Source: Pteria penguin
Taxonomy: Eukaryota > Mollusca > Bivalvia > Pterioida > Pteriidae
Direction: 5' to 3'
DNA length: 64,000 nt
Assembly: GCA_035048485.1 (NCBI GenBank)
Contig: CM068586.1
Coordinates: 27,918,349 to 27,982,348 of the forward strand
Shown: in pieces, positions 23,492 to 34,339 of the stretch
Layout of the letters: each line of letters opens with the position of its first letter
Position numbering within the stretch: the stretch's first letter is position 1
The notes under the pieces: model-generated
Told to the model about the DNA's origin: nothing
The model's input: only the letters and a program-made list of their open reading frames with translations
The model's database searches: none
Position numbers and translations under genes: made by a program

Positions 23492-24514
23492 GGTGGTTAT
23501 ATGAACTGAACTCAAATATTTACTTTATCCGATTTCCAGATAAACATGTGCACCTCAAACAATTGTGTCATGATCGTTCTTGTGCTACGAAGATAAGAAA
23601 CACGGTAGGTGTCAAATTAGTCATGAAATTCAAGTCGGACGTGCGCTTGTACAGAGGTTTATTTCTGAATCCAAAAATATTGATGATAGTAAAAGGTACA
23701 TGCAAGTCAACCGGATTGAAATAAAATTGATTCCAAATTATGTGTGATATTGTAAATTTGGTGATCGTGTAAATTCAAAATCTATGTCTAAGTATATTGA
23801 CATCAAAAGTTACAAATCGATTTGTATTAAACCGTTTTGTAATTTACGACACTATTGTCTAACTTTATTGTACCTTATCACTTTTTTTATGTCCTATCAT
23901 CATGAATGCTAAGGAAACAGAAATGACATTAATATTAAACATAGTTTATTGATTGAAAAATGTATTTGTTATATGAGGTATGATAGAAAAATTCTTGGAC
24001 ACTTGTACTTCAAAATACCCAGGATTGAAAGAATTGCCATTATTTTTCAACATAACCCCTCTTCATCTCAATGCTTTTTCTCCATTTCTTTTCCAATTTC
24101 TGAATCCCTTCAAAATAGAATGTTTCATTATGGACCCCTTAGTACTCATATACAGCGTTCATGACACCCGCTTTTCTCCCAAAATTCGAACCACGCAGGT
24201 AAGATTTTAGTTTTGGAAACAGAAGTCAGATATGGCTAAATATGGAGATTATGGGAGGGGGATCTCGAGCTTCATTCCGTCGTATCAGGTTGGGAAGTGT
24301 GAGAGGGGTGCATTATCCTGCAAGAGCAGAATGCGTCTGGTGAAATTTCAACTGTTTCACAATCTCCTGATGCTGAATCTTTACTTCATTTGCATAATAT
24401 ACACACTAAAAATGATAATCAAGACCATGATTTTCCCATCCAATGAAACACTCTTTAATTTTATTGTTGGACTTGGCCAGGGTGAATCCACTGCATGCTT
24501 TGTGGGGTTTTTTT

Positions 24515-24905
24515 GGGGGGGGGGGGGGGCGGGAGTTGCATTTAGGATGAAAATGATAAACCAGAGTTTCAATCTGAGTGAGAATTCGACCAATAAAATC
24601 ATCTAGGTCATCCTCACAGCGAGACAAAAGTTGCAAAGAAACATCATACCTGTTTCTCTTTTGATTCTCGGGACGCATATAGCTTAGACTTTAGACATGC
24701 CCAAATTTTCTGCTAAATTGATTTAACACTCATAACTTTTGCCAACTTCTATGGCTATATCTCGGAGGTTTCTCCCCCTGGCACACAAGAGAGTCAAGAG
24801 AATGCACAATATCAACATTTTCGTCGATGGTAGCTTCCTTGGGATGCCCCCCTTTATAATTCTGCAATAACGACTGCAACAGTTGATTCTCCTTTTGCCG
24901 TATAA
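24515..24905 (-). pseudogene. mariner-type transposase fragment
   Basis: The minus strand reads HPKEATIDENVDIVHSL, then after stops and a frame change LLSRCEDDLDDFIGRILTQ and IETLVYHFHPKCNS. This follows the mariner order GRPKEATTDENV, LL.RYE.D...F..RI and T.DETWV.HF.P. The catalytic aspartate of the DETW box is replaced (IETL). Two stops lie between 24690 and 24735. It ends in a G run (24517-24530). Dead and internal only; no TIRs seen. Confidence 0.65.
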
Positions 24906-26836
24906 ACATTTCTAGGACTGCTTGTCATTTGAAAACAGCACTTTGCGTTGATACATAGATTTATGCACAGTGCTCGATTTATGGATTAAGTTTCTTGTAA
25001 GACAATCCCTTCATACAAATGAATTTCTGCTTGAACATATTTTACTTTTCCTTTTCATACTTTTCTTTTTTATGTATATTGAAAAAGGTAAGTAAATCCA
25101 GCTCTCTGAGAACAAGAGGGGGAAGATGATGTTACAGAAAACACTTCATGTCCCAAGGGTTCATCATCATCTTTACATTCAGGAATCTCTCATTAAAATG
25201 ACATTTGTGGGTATGTTGATTTAATACATTTTAAAAAGATAATTAATATGGTCTTGGGTAAATATATACCTTCCATTGAAAAACCGAGGATACTTCAATT
25301 TCTAACCGCCTATATGATACATGTATGTATGTGCCTATATAAAACACATGTATGTATGTATACATACATATATATATATATATGAAACATCTCGTGACGC
25401 CTCGATGCGGAATATTATATTATTCATTACAGTTCTAATTCAAGCTATATTTCCTTTTTCAATTTTCAAAGTTTTCTATACATGTAGATCTGTTATTTTT
25501 CTGTTGAAAATTAAATTCATTTTTTCATCGTAATGTCGGTAACTGTCGGTATTCTTAATTATTAAACTACGTTGGTTGTTCCCTCTTAAGTACTGAAGCC
25601 GCCAACCAAGTTAATTTTTGTTCAACAAAACAAAGCATGAAATCCTTTTAGTGCTTTTATTTAAGTATTTTATAACTCCTAGGCATTGACCCTGGATATC
25701 TGAAACGATAAGTTTCGGTGCATGATCAGCAATATATCGAGAAGGGATTTAACAGAATGAATTTTTTTTTTTTCTTTAAGAAGATGAAATCTAAATGAAA
25801 ATTCTTTACTATGTAGTTTACTGTCACAACATTTCACTTTTAATCTGCTATACATTCCTCAACACTTTCACTAACTAAAACAACTAAAACAAGCCGAGGC
25901 ATTGACAATATTTCTATATATCAAATTCTACCCAAGACAAGAAGGGAAACCGAGGAGACTGGAGTTTAACCCAGAAAATATCAAATCCGAGCTGAAATTT
26001 TTATTACCATCCATGGAAGTAAAAAACGAAGAAGTACCGAAGGGTAAACCATATCTCATAGTCCATGGAATAAAAAGACAATATCGTGTATAGTGTCATA
26101 TTCAGACAAATGCAAACCGCAATCGAGGTACCAAAGAGGAGTAAGTGCCCCATGGTTATCGAAATAAAATCTTTGTACACGCGGCAAATTAAATTTAGGT
26201 TGTATTATTCCTTGTCCTTTTATTATGAGATGATTTAAAATAAATAAAACAAATCACAAATCTTAGTCATTTAATGCCATATACAGGATTAAGGAAGTTA
26301 TCTTAAACTGGGAAATGAACGCTGATGCTAACGAAATTAAATGTCATTTCCTCAAACTCAAAAGGCAAAAAAAGGATTCTCTAGAAATTATTTCGACCAC
26401 TTTTCGTCAAGTATGTCCGTAATCACAATTCTTTCATTACATCTTAAAATCGGTCCTAGATACGATTTTAGATGTGACAGACTCGCAATTTACTGACTTA
26501 AATTGGGCAAATATGGACAAAACATAAATAGATAGTTGTCACGAGGTGTGGACATTTAACTAACATTTGCACAAGCCCTAGAGAAATTCCAAAATTGTTC
26601 TTAGCTAAATAACGTAAATATTGTACAGAACCAAACTAAATGTTAAGCTGCAAAGGTATTATGAGCTTCATTTACAGACTAAAATTGAATAAAAAAAGTG
26701 CCTGTGAAAACAGGGTAGAAAGAACAGACAGACGGGGATATAGATTCAGTAATTTTTAAGTTATAAACATGCACTAATTATGTGACTTTCGATAAATGTA
26801 TTTCTTTTCTACATAATATATTTGTTCGTACCATTT
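24906..26836. other. no gene recognised
   Basis: Contains an AT/ATGT microsatellite (25318-25383) and a 63-codon frame at 25902-26093 of unknown nature. Part of the latter region (ATATCGTGT.TAGTGTCATATTCAG, 26080-26110) recurs at 27733-27765, so it is a dispersed repeat. Confidence 0.4.
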
Positions 26837-26937
26837 TCAAAATCTTGTGCATCTACATGTGTTGTCAATGCAATGTCTCCTGCTATGTGGACAGTTCCAA
26901 TTCGCTATAGCATGGCATTCGTCACGGGTTGTGCAAG
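26837..26937 (-). CDS. Cvsi-like gene exon 3 (second cysteine module, stop)
   Basis: Acceptor TTTAG, starting two nucleotides into a Thr codon. Six cysteines (CTTRDEC, NCPHSRRHC, CRC) and TGA at 26837-26839. It repeats the module of exon 2, suggesting internal duplication by exon. Confidence 0.75.
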
Positions 26938-29900
26938 CTAAATAGAAACATATAAAAATGTTACTGCAATAGAAATATTGCCAGAAATGCTAAACACAAT
27001 ATTAAAAATAAATCCATTGGACAAAAAATTACTACGGTCCAGATTTCCACCTTACTGATCCAAAAGAGTACGTTTACTTTCCCAGGCACCTGATCTCACC
27101 TATAGCATCTAGGGGACCATGAATGATCACCGAGGCACATTGGTTTTTGTTCCACAGTAACATCTGAAATGCCCAGTAACATTTCAAATTTTACTTTCAT
27201 ATTTTGATATCTTGTATTTTACAATTAAGAAAACGTGTTAGTGCTATTGCAGATTATTTTAGAAGATGTCATTCAACTTGCACTAAGAGTAAAAGCCAGT
27301 CGGACACGTTCCTCGTCTTAAACAAATTTTTTTATCAAGGATAAAATCTGATGAAGTATATTTAACAGTTGTCAAACCTGATATGGAATGTATAGTCAGT
27401 AAACTTAAAATCTGGCTTCTCAGCAAGAATTAATGAGAGAACAAAAGACATACGACTCAGGTGAATTACGATAAAAGCTTCAGACATACAATGTATACAA
27501 GTGTACACACGTAAAGGAATGTGATATAAATACATGATTGAAATCCACATGTTATATCGAACTAGAAAAATGAATTGAAGCGACAATCGTCACTCAGTTA
27601 ATGCTGTTAACTGGTTTACTGGTCTATCTTTCAACAAAGGACATAATAATGTAACCAAAGAAGACATTTTTCAAGAGAATAAAGATCAACGGGCCGCTTA
27701 ATTTAAGAGGTCATAATCCATGAAATAAAAGGATAATATCGTGTTTAGTGTCATATTCAGTCAAAAATGCCAACCCCAATAAAATCGAGGTGAGACTAGG
27801 TGCCCGGGAGAAGTAAGCGTCCTTAAGTGCATGCAACACCCATCGCAAAAGTCCTGTAACAACTTTTCAAGTCAAGGAAGTAAATACATCCATATACACA
27901 TATGAACACGAAGTCAAATTATTCTATTGACGGTATGAAATTTTGTTTAACTCATATTCCGAGATCGGAAATGCACGTGAACAAATATCTGTATATATAC
28001 ATATTATGTTAAATTAAGTATAGTCAAAAGTTAAGATGGCTAGTTTGTATGGTTGTGTTCCAATTTACAGTTGGTTAATATTCTTGAAAAGGGGATCTGA
28101 AATTGCTCTATATCCCTATATCGACCATAGAACTTCCTCGGTGACAATTGCAAACGTTCCTCAATATATCTCTTTGAGAATAGTTTCGTGGCAAGAAGCC
28201 TAGCTGTCAGGACGAACTTTCGTTATTTAGAGTATACCTTGGCATAATGTATAAGTTGTATAATGAAAACGCCATATGCAGGAGAGGATGGTATGTTGCT
28301 ACTCAGAAAAGGGAAGTTGGTAATTATGAAATTGAAATCGTTACGTTTGTCATAGAGAGAGGTTACTAATGTACCATCGTCACTAATTGATAGAATGGAA
28401 TAGGAATGGTTGTATAAAGAGTTGAAAAGTCAAAAGACTTGATGCTAGTGACATTATTGAGAATAGGAGATTTTAAGTGTTCTAGAAGGTCTTTCGATTT
28501 TTTTAGGATCCACATCTGATTGAGTGCGCTTCTCGAGTAAGCAGTGTAGCAGTATTTTCTGAAGACCAAGTTTGATGTCTGTCAGAATTTTTGTCAGTAA
28601 TATGGAAAGTAGCTTGGTTAAACACTTGGAAGATCCAGCTATGAATCAATGTTTATATGGAGTTTATGCGTCTTTGGAATCCAAAAAGAGGTATGGTAGC
28701 TCGAGATCAGATTCATTTGTCGTACTACCAAACAAAGAGAGAACTGACTTGTGATTATTCTATACCTCTGAAGGAGACAAATTTGTAACTGTGTGAGTTG
28801 AATTAACAGGCGTTGAATGAAGACCAAGCTCTTCTATAAGACATTTAATATAATATGCCTTACACACGAATGTGCAATTGTTAGCTGCCTTGTCAGCAGG
28901 AACAATAATGAAATTTTCGTGAAGTTAAGAATGTTTCTATCGACGCTGGAGTCACGAAATATAGAATTGTATCTGTTCTTGAAGAAATTACAAACTCCTC
29001 GGATCCTTTTCTTTAGCAGATTTCAGTCATTCAGAAAGAGTGTCTAACTCAACCTTCTCTCTCTTAGCCCAACGTCTGGCATACTCTTCACATGAGCTCA
29101 TAATAATATCAAAATTTTGAAGGCATGAAAATGATTGTGGCTTTCTATATTGAGCATTAACTTAAAAGATATCAAGGTATTTCATTACGAACAATATAAC
29201 CGCATGGATTATATTTATACACAGACGAGGATCATGAACACTGTATAGGGTTAATAAAGTCGTTCAGATCTACACATTTCAAATTTTGTTTATAGTTAAA
29301 GATTTTGGCCACAAATGTTGGTGTATATTTATAGGAAATTCAAGGCGACTCCCTCATTTTGGTACTTCTGATACATATCACTCACAATAACATTCGTCTC
29401 ACCATTCGGCACATATAACACATGCAATTCAGCATTCGATACATCTGATACATACAATTCACAACGTGGTATTCTGATACATATTATACACATTATGTGA
29501 CACATCTGATACATACAATTCACAACGTGGTATTCTGATACATATTCATAGATATTGCGAAACAGTATATTCCAGAAGTGGAATTAGTCAAATGTGGATC
29601 CTTAAAAATTCAAAAGAGTTGTTAGAAAATCTAAAATCAAAAAGTTTTACTAAAATTCACTCTAGCAAGTCTTTTGACTTTTCTACTCTTTACACAACGA
29701 TCCCTCATCAGAAATTAAAAGACAGATTAGCGGAAATTATTCAAAATGCATTTACTAGTAAAAACGGAAACCGCAAATTCAAATATATAGTAATAGGCCA
29801 CGATAAAACTTACTTTGTTAGGGAAAATTCTGATTCCAAAAATAAATACACTGAAACAGCTGTCATCCAGATGTTGAACTTTCTTATCGATAACATTTTT

Positions 29901-32487
29901 GTGGTGTTTGGAGGTAAGGTTTTTCAACAAATTGTCGGCATTCCAATGGGCACTACCTGTGCTCCGCTCCTGGCTGACATATTCCTTTACTCATACGAAG
30001 CTGAGTTCATTCAGTCTTTGCTTTCGCAAAGAAAAAAACAATTGGCTCTTGGCTTCAATTTTACTTACAGATATATAGATGACTTGCTTTCAATTAATAA
30101 TCCTTTATTCGCAGATTACCCTAGCATCATCTACCCAAGTGAACTTGAGGTCAAAAAACTTCGTATTTAGATATTATGTTGTCTTTCGACATTAATGGTC
30201 ACTCTATGACAAACGTGACGATTTCAATTTCGCTATCACAAACTTTCCTTTCATAAGTAGCAACATTCCATCATCACCCGCATACGGCGTATTCATATTT
30301 CAGTTAATACGTTATTCCAGAGCATGTTCAAATTACAGTGACTTTGTTCTGAGGGCTAGGCGACTTTCAGTTAAGCTGCTCAACCAGGGTTATATATGTG
30401 CTAGACTAGCAACGTCACTGAGGAAATTCTATGGTCGTTACGAGACTCTTATTACTCCATATGATATCTCGTTATCCAGACTTTTAAATGATATTCTGGA
30501 CTGAGACCGATTACGATCATTTAACACAGATTTGACACCTTCTATACTAGAAGGTTACCTACTTCGACTTCTCCATATATAAATACATATGGAATTTATA
30601 CGATCTGACTCTTTCTACTGGGTATATGTGACGGGTGTTGCTAGCAAGCAGGAGATGCTCACTCTCCCCGGGCACCTGATCTCACTCCATCACAGGGGTT
30701 CACATATGCTCTTCAAGTAGACATATTTTGTTATTTTCCATTTGTTTTTCATTTTCACTGATTTTGTATGTCCTCTGGTTTTATGATTTTTGGACTTGTG
30801 CTTTGGATTTATCCCTCATCTCTACATACACATTATGTGACACATCTGATATATACAATTTACAACGTGGTATTCTGATACATATTATACACATTATGTG
30901 ACACATCTGATATTATTTAATAATACTCAGCAAGTGATAACTCTGAAATATAATACTCAGTACTTGACGTATTGATCTAATACGTTGCAGTGTAATATAT
31001 CATGATACAATCCAGTACATTACACGTTTGATACACACAACTCAACATATGCTATATCTTATAGAACCACTATACACTTTCTGTGCTTTCACAATTATCA
31101 CAACCTTTATTTATTACTACACCCATTTTTTTAATTGTGTATCATTGACATGTATTTAAAACCTTAATATTTCTTTGATTTATAACAGTATGGACTTTGT
31201 ACGTGATATAAATGGTTATCATGAGTCGCAAACTAAAAATCAAAACTCTTCACTTACTGTAGTCTGTAGCTACCGTACAGGTACATATGCTATCAACGCA
31301 ATGAATCTCACTTGAATTGTCACAGAGTGTGTGGACACAATCCGTAGATGGATTTGAACAAGTTTCACTGGCAACTAGAACTGTGATACAAATTGTTATT
31401 TTAGTTTCAACACGTGTTATTTGACAATATTCATGGTCTTGTTCGATTTTTTTACACAAAAACTATAAAATATACGTTCTAGTTCGGCAAAGTTATAAGT
31501 AAATACTACACATATCATCATAAATGAAAAAAGTTAATAGACACATATACGTATATTTGAGGTTTTTTCATGAAATGAATAGCCAACTAATTCATGAACT
31601 AAAATCATGTACAAAAACGTGTAAAGTCAAAGAATGAATGGAAAGCATTACGTATATTTCAAGAATGTTAAAGGTATGAACTCTACGGATTTTCTGGTGA
31701 TGGATTTTAACAAGAACAGTGGGATGGGACTAGGTATTCTGCAGGAGAGATCAGATCATCTCCTAATAGCACGCCAAACCGTCCTAAACTTTCCATAGAA
31801 AGTACACGTATTAGGTGGTAAAGTTATATAGGTAGTTTGTCGGATTTGGTATAAGGACGTCATTGTGCATGATCGTTCTCCAGAATATTGTATAATAATA
31901 ACATTCTGAAAAGGTTAACTGCATGCTCTCCAACAATATTTTGGTATTGACCATATAATTATCTTAGGGACGGAGTCGAAGTATTGGGTCATTGCATAAA
32001 CTCTATCATACTAGAGCAACTTGTACATGCCCCAAGCATTATGGACTAGCAATTCTTTATGTATCGTCCATTTTGCAGTTAAGTTTGTTACTGTTTCAAT
32101 ACATCTTAGCATCCTTCCCCCAAACGGCACGGGTAGTATATCTAACTATGTAACATTTTAAGTACTATTTTATGGTGTTTGATTTATTTATTTATTTCCA
32201 TAGTTTTTTTTATTATTTCATATTGTATACAATTAGAATGGTATAATTATAAAGCAAATGACAAGAACCGCCTCTCGTGAATGAAATTTAAATAGATTGA
32301 TTATTATATAAATTGGTGAAGTCTTTTCTTAATTGCTTCATATGAATGTGGATTCAATCAAGAGCGTAAACATTTTTGAGTCTAAATCAGTTTCGTTTTT
32401 CCGAACTGTAAATGCTTAAGAGGAAAATTATAACTTACTAAAGTATGAAGCCAGAACAACCAATCCGCATATCAGTAAAACCTTCAT
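26837..32487 (-). CDS. two-domain Cvsi-like secreted cysteine-rich protein (three exons)
   Basis: Exons 32439-32487 (49 nt), 31258-31374 (117 nt) and 26837-26937 (101 nt) join in phase to 88 codons plus stop, with GT..AG borders throughout. Exon 1 encodes a signal peptide (MKVLLICGLVVLASYF). Exon 2 carries one six-cysteine module (C-x5-C-x4-C-x7-C-x4-C-x-C, ending CVDSICTC). Exon 3 carries a second (CTTRDEC ... CIDNTCRC) and the stop. The cysteine pattern and small secreted size match what I know of oyster Cvsi serine-protease inhibitors, thought to act against pathogen or digestive proteases; inhibition here is inferred. Intron 2 is over 4 kb and contains two Penelope-like elements. The second exon could also be read through its donor to a TGA at about 31250, giving a one-domain form. 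Confidence 0.75.
28075..29085 (-). mobile_element. Penelope-like element fragment C
   Basis: Minus-strand pieces in family order but different frames: PADKAANN near 28895, SFWIPKTHK near 28665, NQMWILKKSKDLLE then FDFSTLYTTIP near 28430-28520, YDKRNDFNF and ITNFPFLSSNIPSSPAYG near 28270-28370, and RKFYGRY near 28120. The reverse-transcriptase core with its YIDDL box, present in element B, is deleted between about 28370 and 28430. Several stops are present. It lies in intron 2 of the Cvsi-like gene, opposite to element B. Confidence 0.75.
29345..29560. repeat. minisatellite, left part
   Basis: Units of about 60 bp built from GATACATACAATTCACAACGTGG, TATTCTGATACATATTATAC and ACATTATGTGACACATCT. 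The same units resume at 30828, on the far side of Penelope-like element B. Confidence 0.75.
29562..30822 (+). mobile_element. Penelope-like element B
   Basis: This contains a 192-codon reverse-transcriptase frame (29592-30170), followed in shifted frame by the conserved 3' coding part (YDKRDDF, ITNFPF, PAYGVF, RKFYGRY) up to about 30500. A non-coding tail follows (CAGGAGATGCTCACTC, GGGCACCTGATCTCACTCC, TTTGTATGTCCTCTGG). It has inserted between two blocks of the same minisatellite. The 5' coding part and GIY-YIG endonuclease are absent. Confidence 0.8.
29592..30170 (+). CDS. Penelope-like reverse transcriptase, partial
   Basis: 192 codons. FDFSTLYTTIPH (fingers/palm motif A, with Asp) is at about residues 29-40, GIPMGTTCAPLLADIFL (motif B) near 117-133 and YRYIDDLLS (motif C, both catalytic Asp) near 160-168. 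The domain is cut at the C-terminus by a stop at 30168, after which the homologous reading continues out of frame. Penelope-like enzymes are related to telomerase reverse transcriptase. Catalytic residues are kept but the protein is incomplete, so activity is unlikely. The start is only the first Met in the frame; the true protein would start far upstream. Confidence 0.8.
   Translation: MWILKNSKELLENLKSKSFTKIHSSKSFDFSTLYTTIPHQKLKDRLAEIIQNAFTSKNGNRKFKYIVIGHDKTYFVRENSDSKNKYTETAVIQMLNFLIDNIFVVFGGKVFQQIVGIPMGTTCAPLLADIFLYSYEAEFIQSLLSQRKKQLALGFNFTYRYIDDLLSINNPLFADYPSIIYPSELEVKKLRI
30828..30930. repeat. minisatellite, right part
   Basis: ACATTATGTGACACATCTGATATATACAATTTACAACGTGG and repeats, continuing the array at 29345-29560. 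Confidence 0.7.
31258..31374 (-). CDS. Cvsi-like gene exon 2 (first cysteine module)
   Basis: Acceptor TTCTAG and donor ACA|GTAAGT. Six cysteines in about 30 residues (ETCSNPSTDC, HTLCDNSS, HCVDSICTC). Confidence 0.75.
32439..32487 (-). CDS. Cvsi-like gene exon 1 (signal peptide)
   Basis: The ATG at 32485-32487 follows CATC. Sixteen codons of a hydrophobic leader, then donor A|GTAAGT at 32433-32438. The exon ends with one nucleotide over, matching the two-nucleotide lead of exon 2. Confidence 0.75.
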
Positions 32488-32533
32488 GATGGATGAACGG
32501 ACTATTATCAAGTATTGATATTTCTATCCAAAT

Positions 32534-32546
32534 CCATATAAATACC
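32534..32546 (-). promoter_or_regulatory. TATA-like box of the Cvsi-like gene
   Basis: The minus strand reads GGTATTTATATGG about 50 nt upstream of the ATG. It is a reasonable TATA box for a short-leader gene; no transcript start is known. Confidence 0.4.
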
Positions 32547-33804
32547 TCATACTATCACATGCGGTCATGATTTACACCAAGATAAGAACAATTAAGGTCT
32601 CATATATGTCATGAACTATCAAATCAGACATGATTTGGTCCTCATAGTTTAGAGAATTATTTCTGAATCAAAATTATGGACATTAGACAAAGGTAGCGTC
32701 AAGCAAACGATAATATTACACAACAATAGACAGTATTGACATTCCCTGAAGGATATTTATGATACTAGTAAGAAGACCATTCAGATGAATGTGCGTTGTG
32801 CGACTCGTCTCGTGCTATGTGGTGATAAAAATGTTTCTTTTGTAACAATTTGCAGCGGTCCCACAACGGTAATAAACATGACATGGTCCATTACACGTTA
32901 ATTACACTACTATTTAGTACATATGTCCTAATCAGCCAAGACAATATCAGCAGTTTTGTAACCAAGAACAAAGACACAAATATTTTGTAGATCGGCCTTT
33001 ATCAGACTTGACTGATTTATGTGGCTGTTTAAATAAATGCGAAATAAGAGTAAAATCATTGATAGGAATGTCAGGTATTTTTAGAATCTCATTTACATTT
33101 TCCAGTGACTAAGGGCATGTAGTTTTATTCTTTTTAACACCATATTTTACAGTAAATTTGTAATGCCTCCTCAACAGTGTTAAAATCTATCCATATTTGG
33201 GTTCTTTATCAAAGAGCATGCACCATTCATCTTCATGATTCTTAAGAATATCATTGACAAACTATAAATATAAAATAAAACAAATCATTACCAAAGATAT
33301 AAAATCAAACAAAACACCCCAAATCGGTATTATCTAATAAGATCGTCGATAATGAAAATTCAACAGTCTATACCATCAAATTACGAAATCAAACACAATT
33401 AAATCGATAATGTTTCCAACTTCAAATCTTTATGTAACATATACCATATACCCTGCATTATGTTCATCAATAACATCCCTAAATTATTATGACGATTAAA
33501 GCGTGAGCCTGTATTGAAATCTGAGCCTTCGAATAACATATACAGTACTTTACTTCATCGACTACTATTTATCATGTTTCATATCATTAACCAATCAAAA
33601 TAGTCATTACATCGAAGCATTATACACCCATAACAAATCGAACCCTTAACATGTTCGGTAACTCTATTAAATATACATTAATGTTCTAAATTCGTTTCAT
33701 TTAAAAGAACATAAATCATTTAAAGATAAAACAACACATGTTTTGAAATGGAATTTCAAACAATAAAGATGAACGATTGAAGACATATCTATAAAATTAA
33801 ATAT

Positions 33805-34335
33805 TAAACTTTTAGAAACTGATCATTTTTCTTTCACATCCTCCCTAAAATACCCATCTTTTGCTTATTCTGACTTCTACCCAGCATGTCTCTAAAATAC
33901 TCTGTCGTTAACACCAGCAGATGCTGCTGTGGTGCCACCAGAACGTAAACCGTGTAATCCAATCTTGGACTTATCCAAACAAATACTTTCAAATTTTGGG
34001 TAAGTATATCTTTAAATATTCATGAAAAAAATTTATGTCTGATATTTATTATTTCTGAAAACCGAAAAAAAAAAACCTGCATAACTGAGTAAACACAGTG
34101 ATAAAACTTAGATTAACTAAATTATTAGACTCATTACCAAACATCTCTACAAGTAGTAATAAATGTTCTGTAAGCAAATGTTCTTACTTATATACTGATT
34201 TTAGATTTACTAGTTTCTCCGATAGTCTCTTCTCCTCATTAAAAGTGTAGATTTACATGGATCATTAATTCCAGCCAAAGAATGTGCTCATGCAAAGGAA
34301 CATACAGCTTCCTCTATTTTGAAGAAGTATTGAAT
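33805..34335 (-). pseudogene. tyrosine recombinase relic (Crypton/Ngaro-like)
   Basis: The minus strand reads IEEAVCSFA, AHSLAGINDPCKSTLL near 34250-34315. Further down it reads KIGLHGLRSGGTTAASAGVN near 33905-33970, then after a stop RHAG.KSE.AKDGYFRED near 33830-33890. HGLRSGG..AA..AGV..R.F is the H-x-x-R box of eukaryotic tyrosine recombinases, and KDGY carries the tyrosine nucleophile. Several stops and about 250 nt of unreadable sequence between the blocks mark it as dead. The host element type cannot be fixed from this fragment. Confidence 0.6.
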
Positions 34336-34339
34336 TTTT

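Noticed and set aside
24232..24606. 124-codon plus-strand frame
   Set aside because: Shadow of the mariner transposase relic on the other strand, running through a G homopolymer.
29345..30930. Regular repeats that could suggest a CRISPR-like array
   Set aside because: Units are directly adjacent, diverged minisatellite monomers with no unique spacers, in an animal genome.
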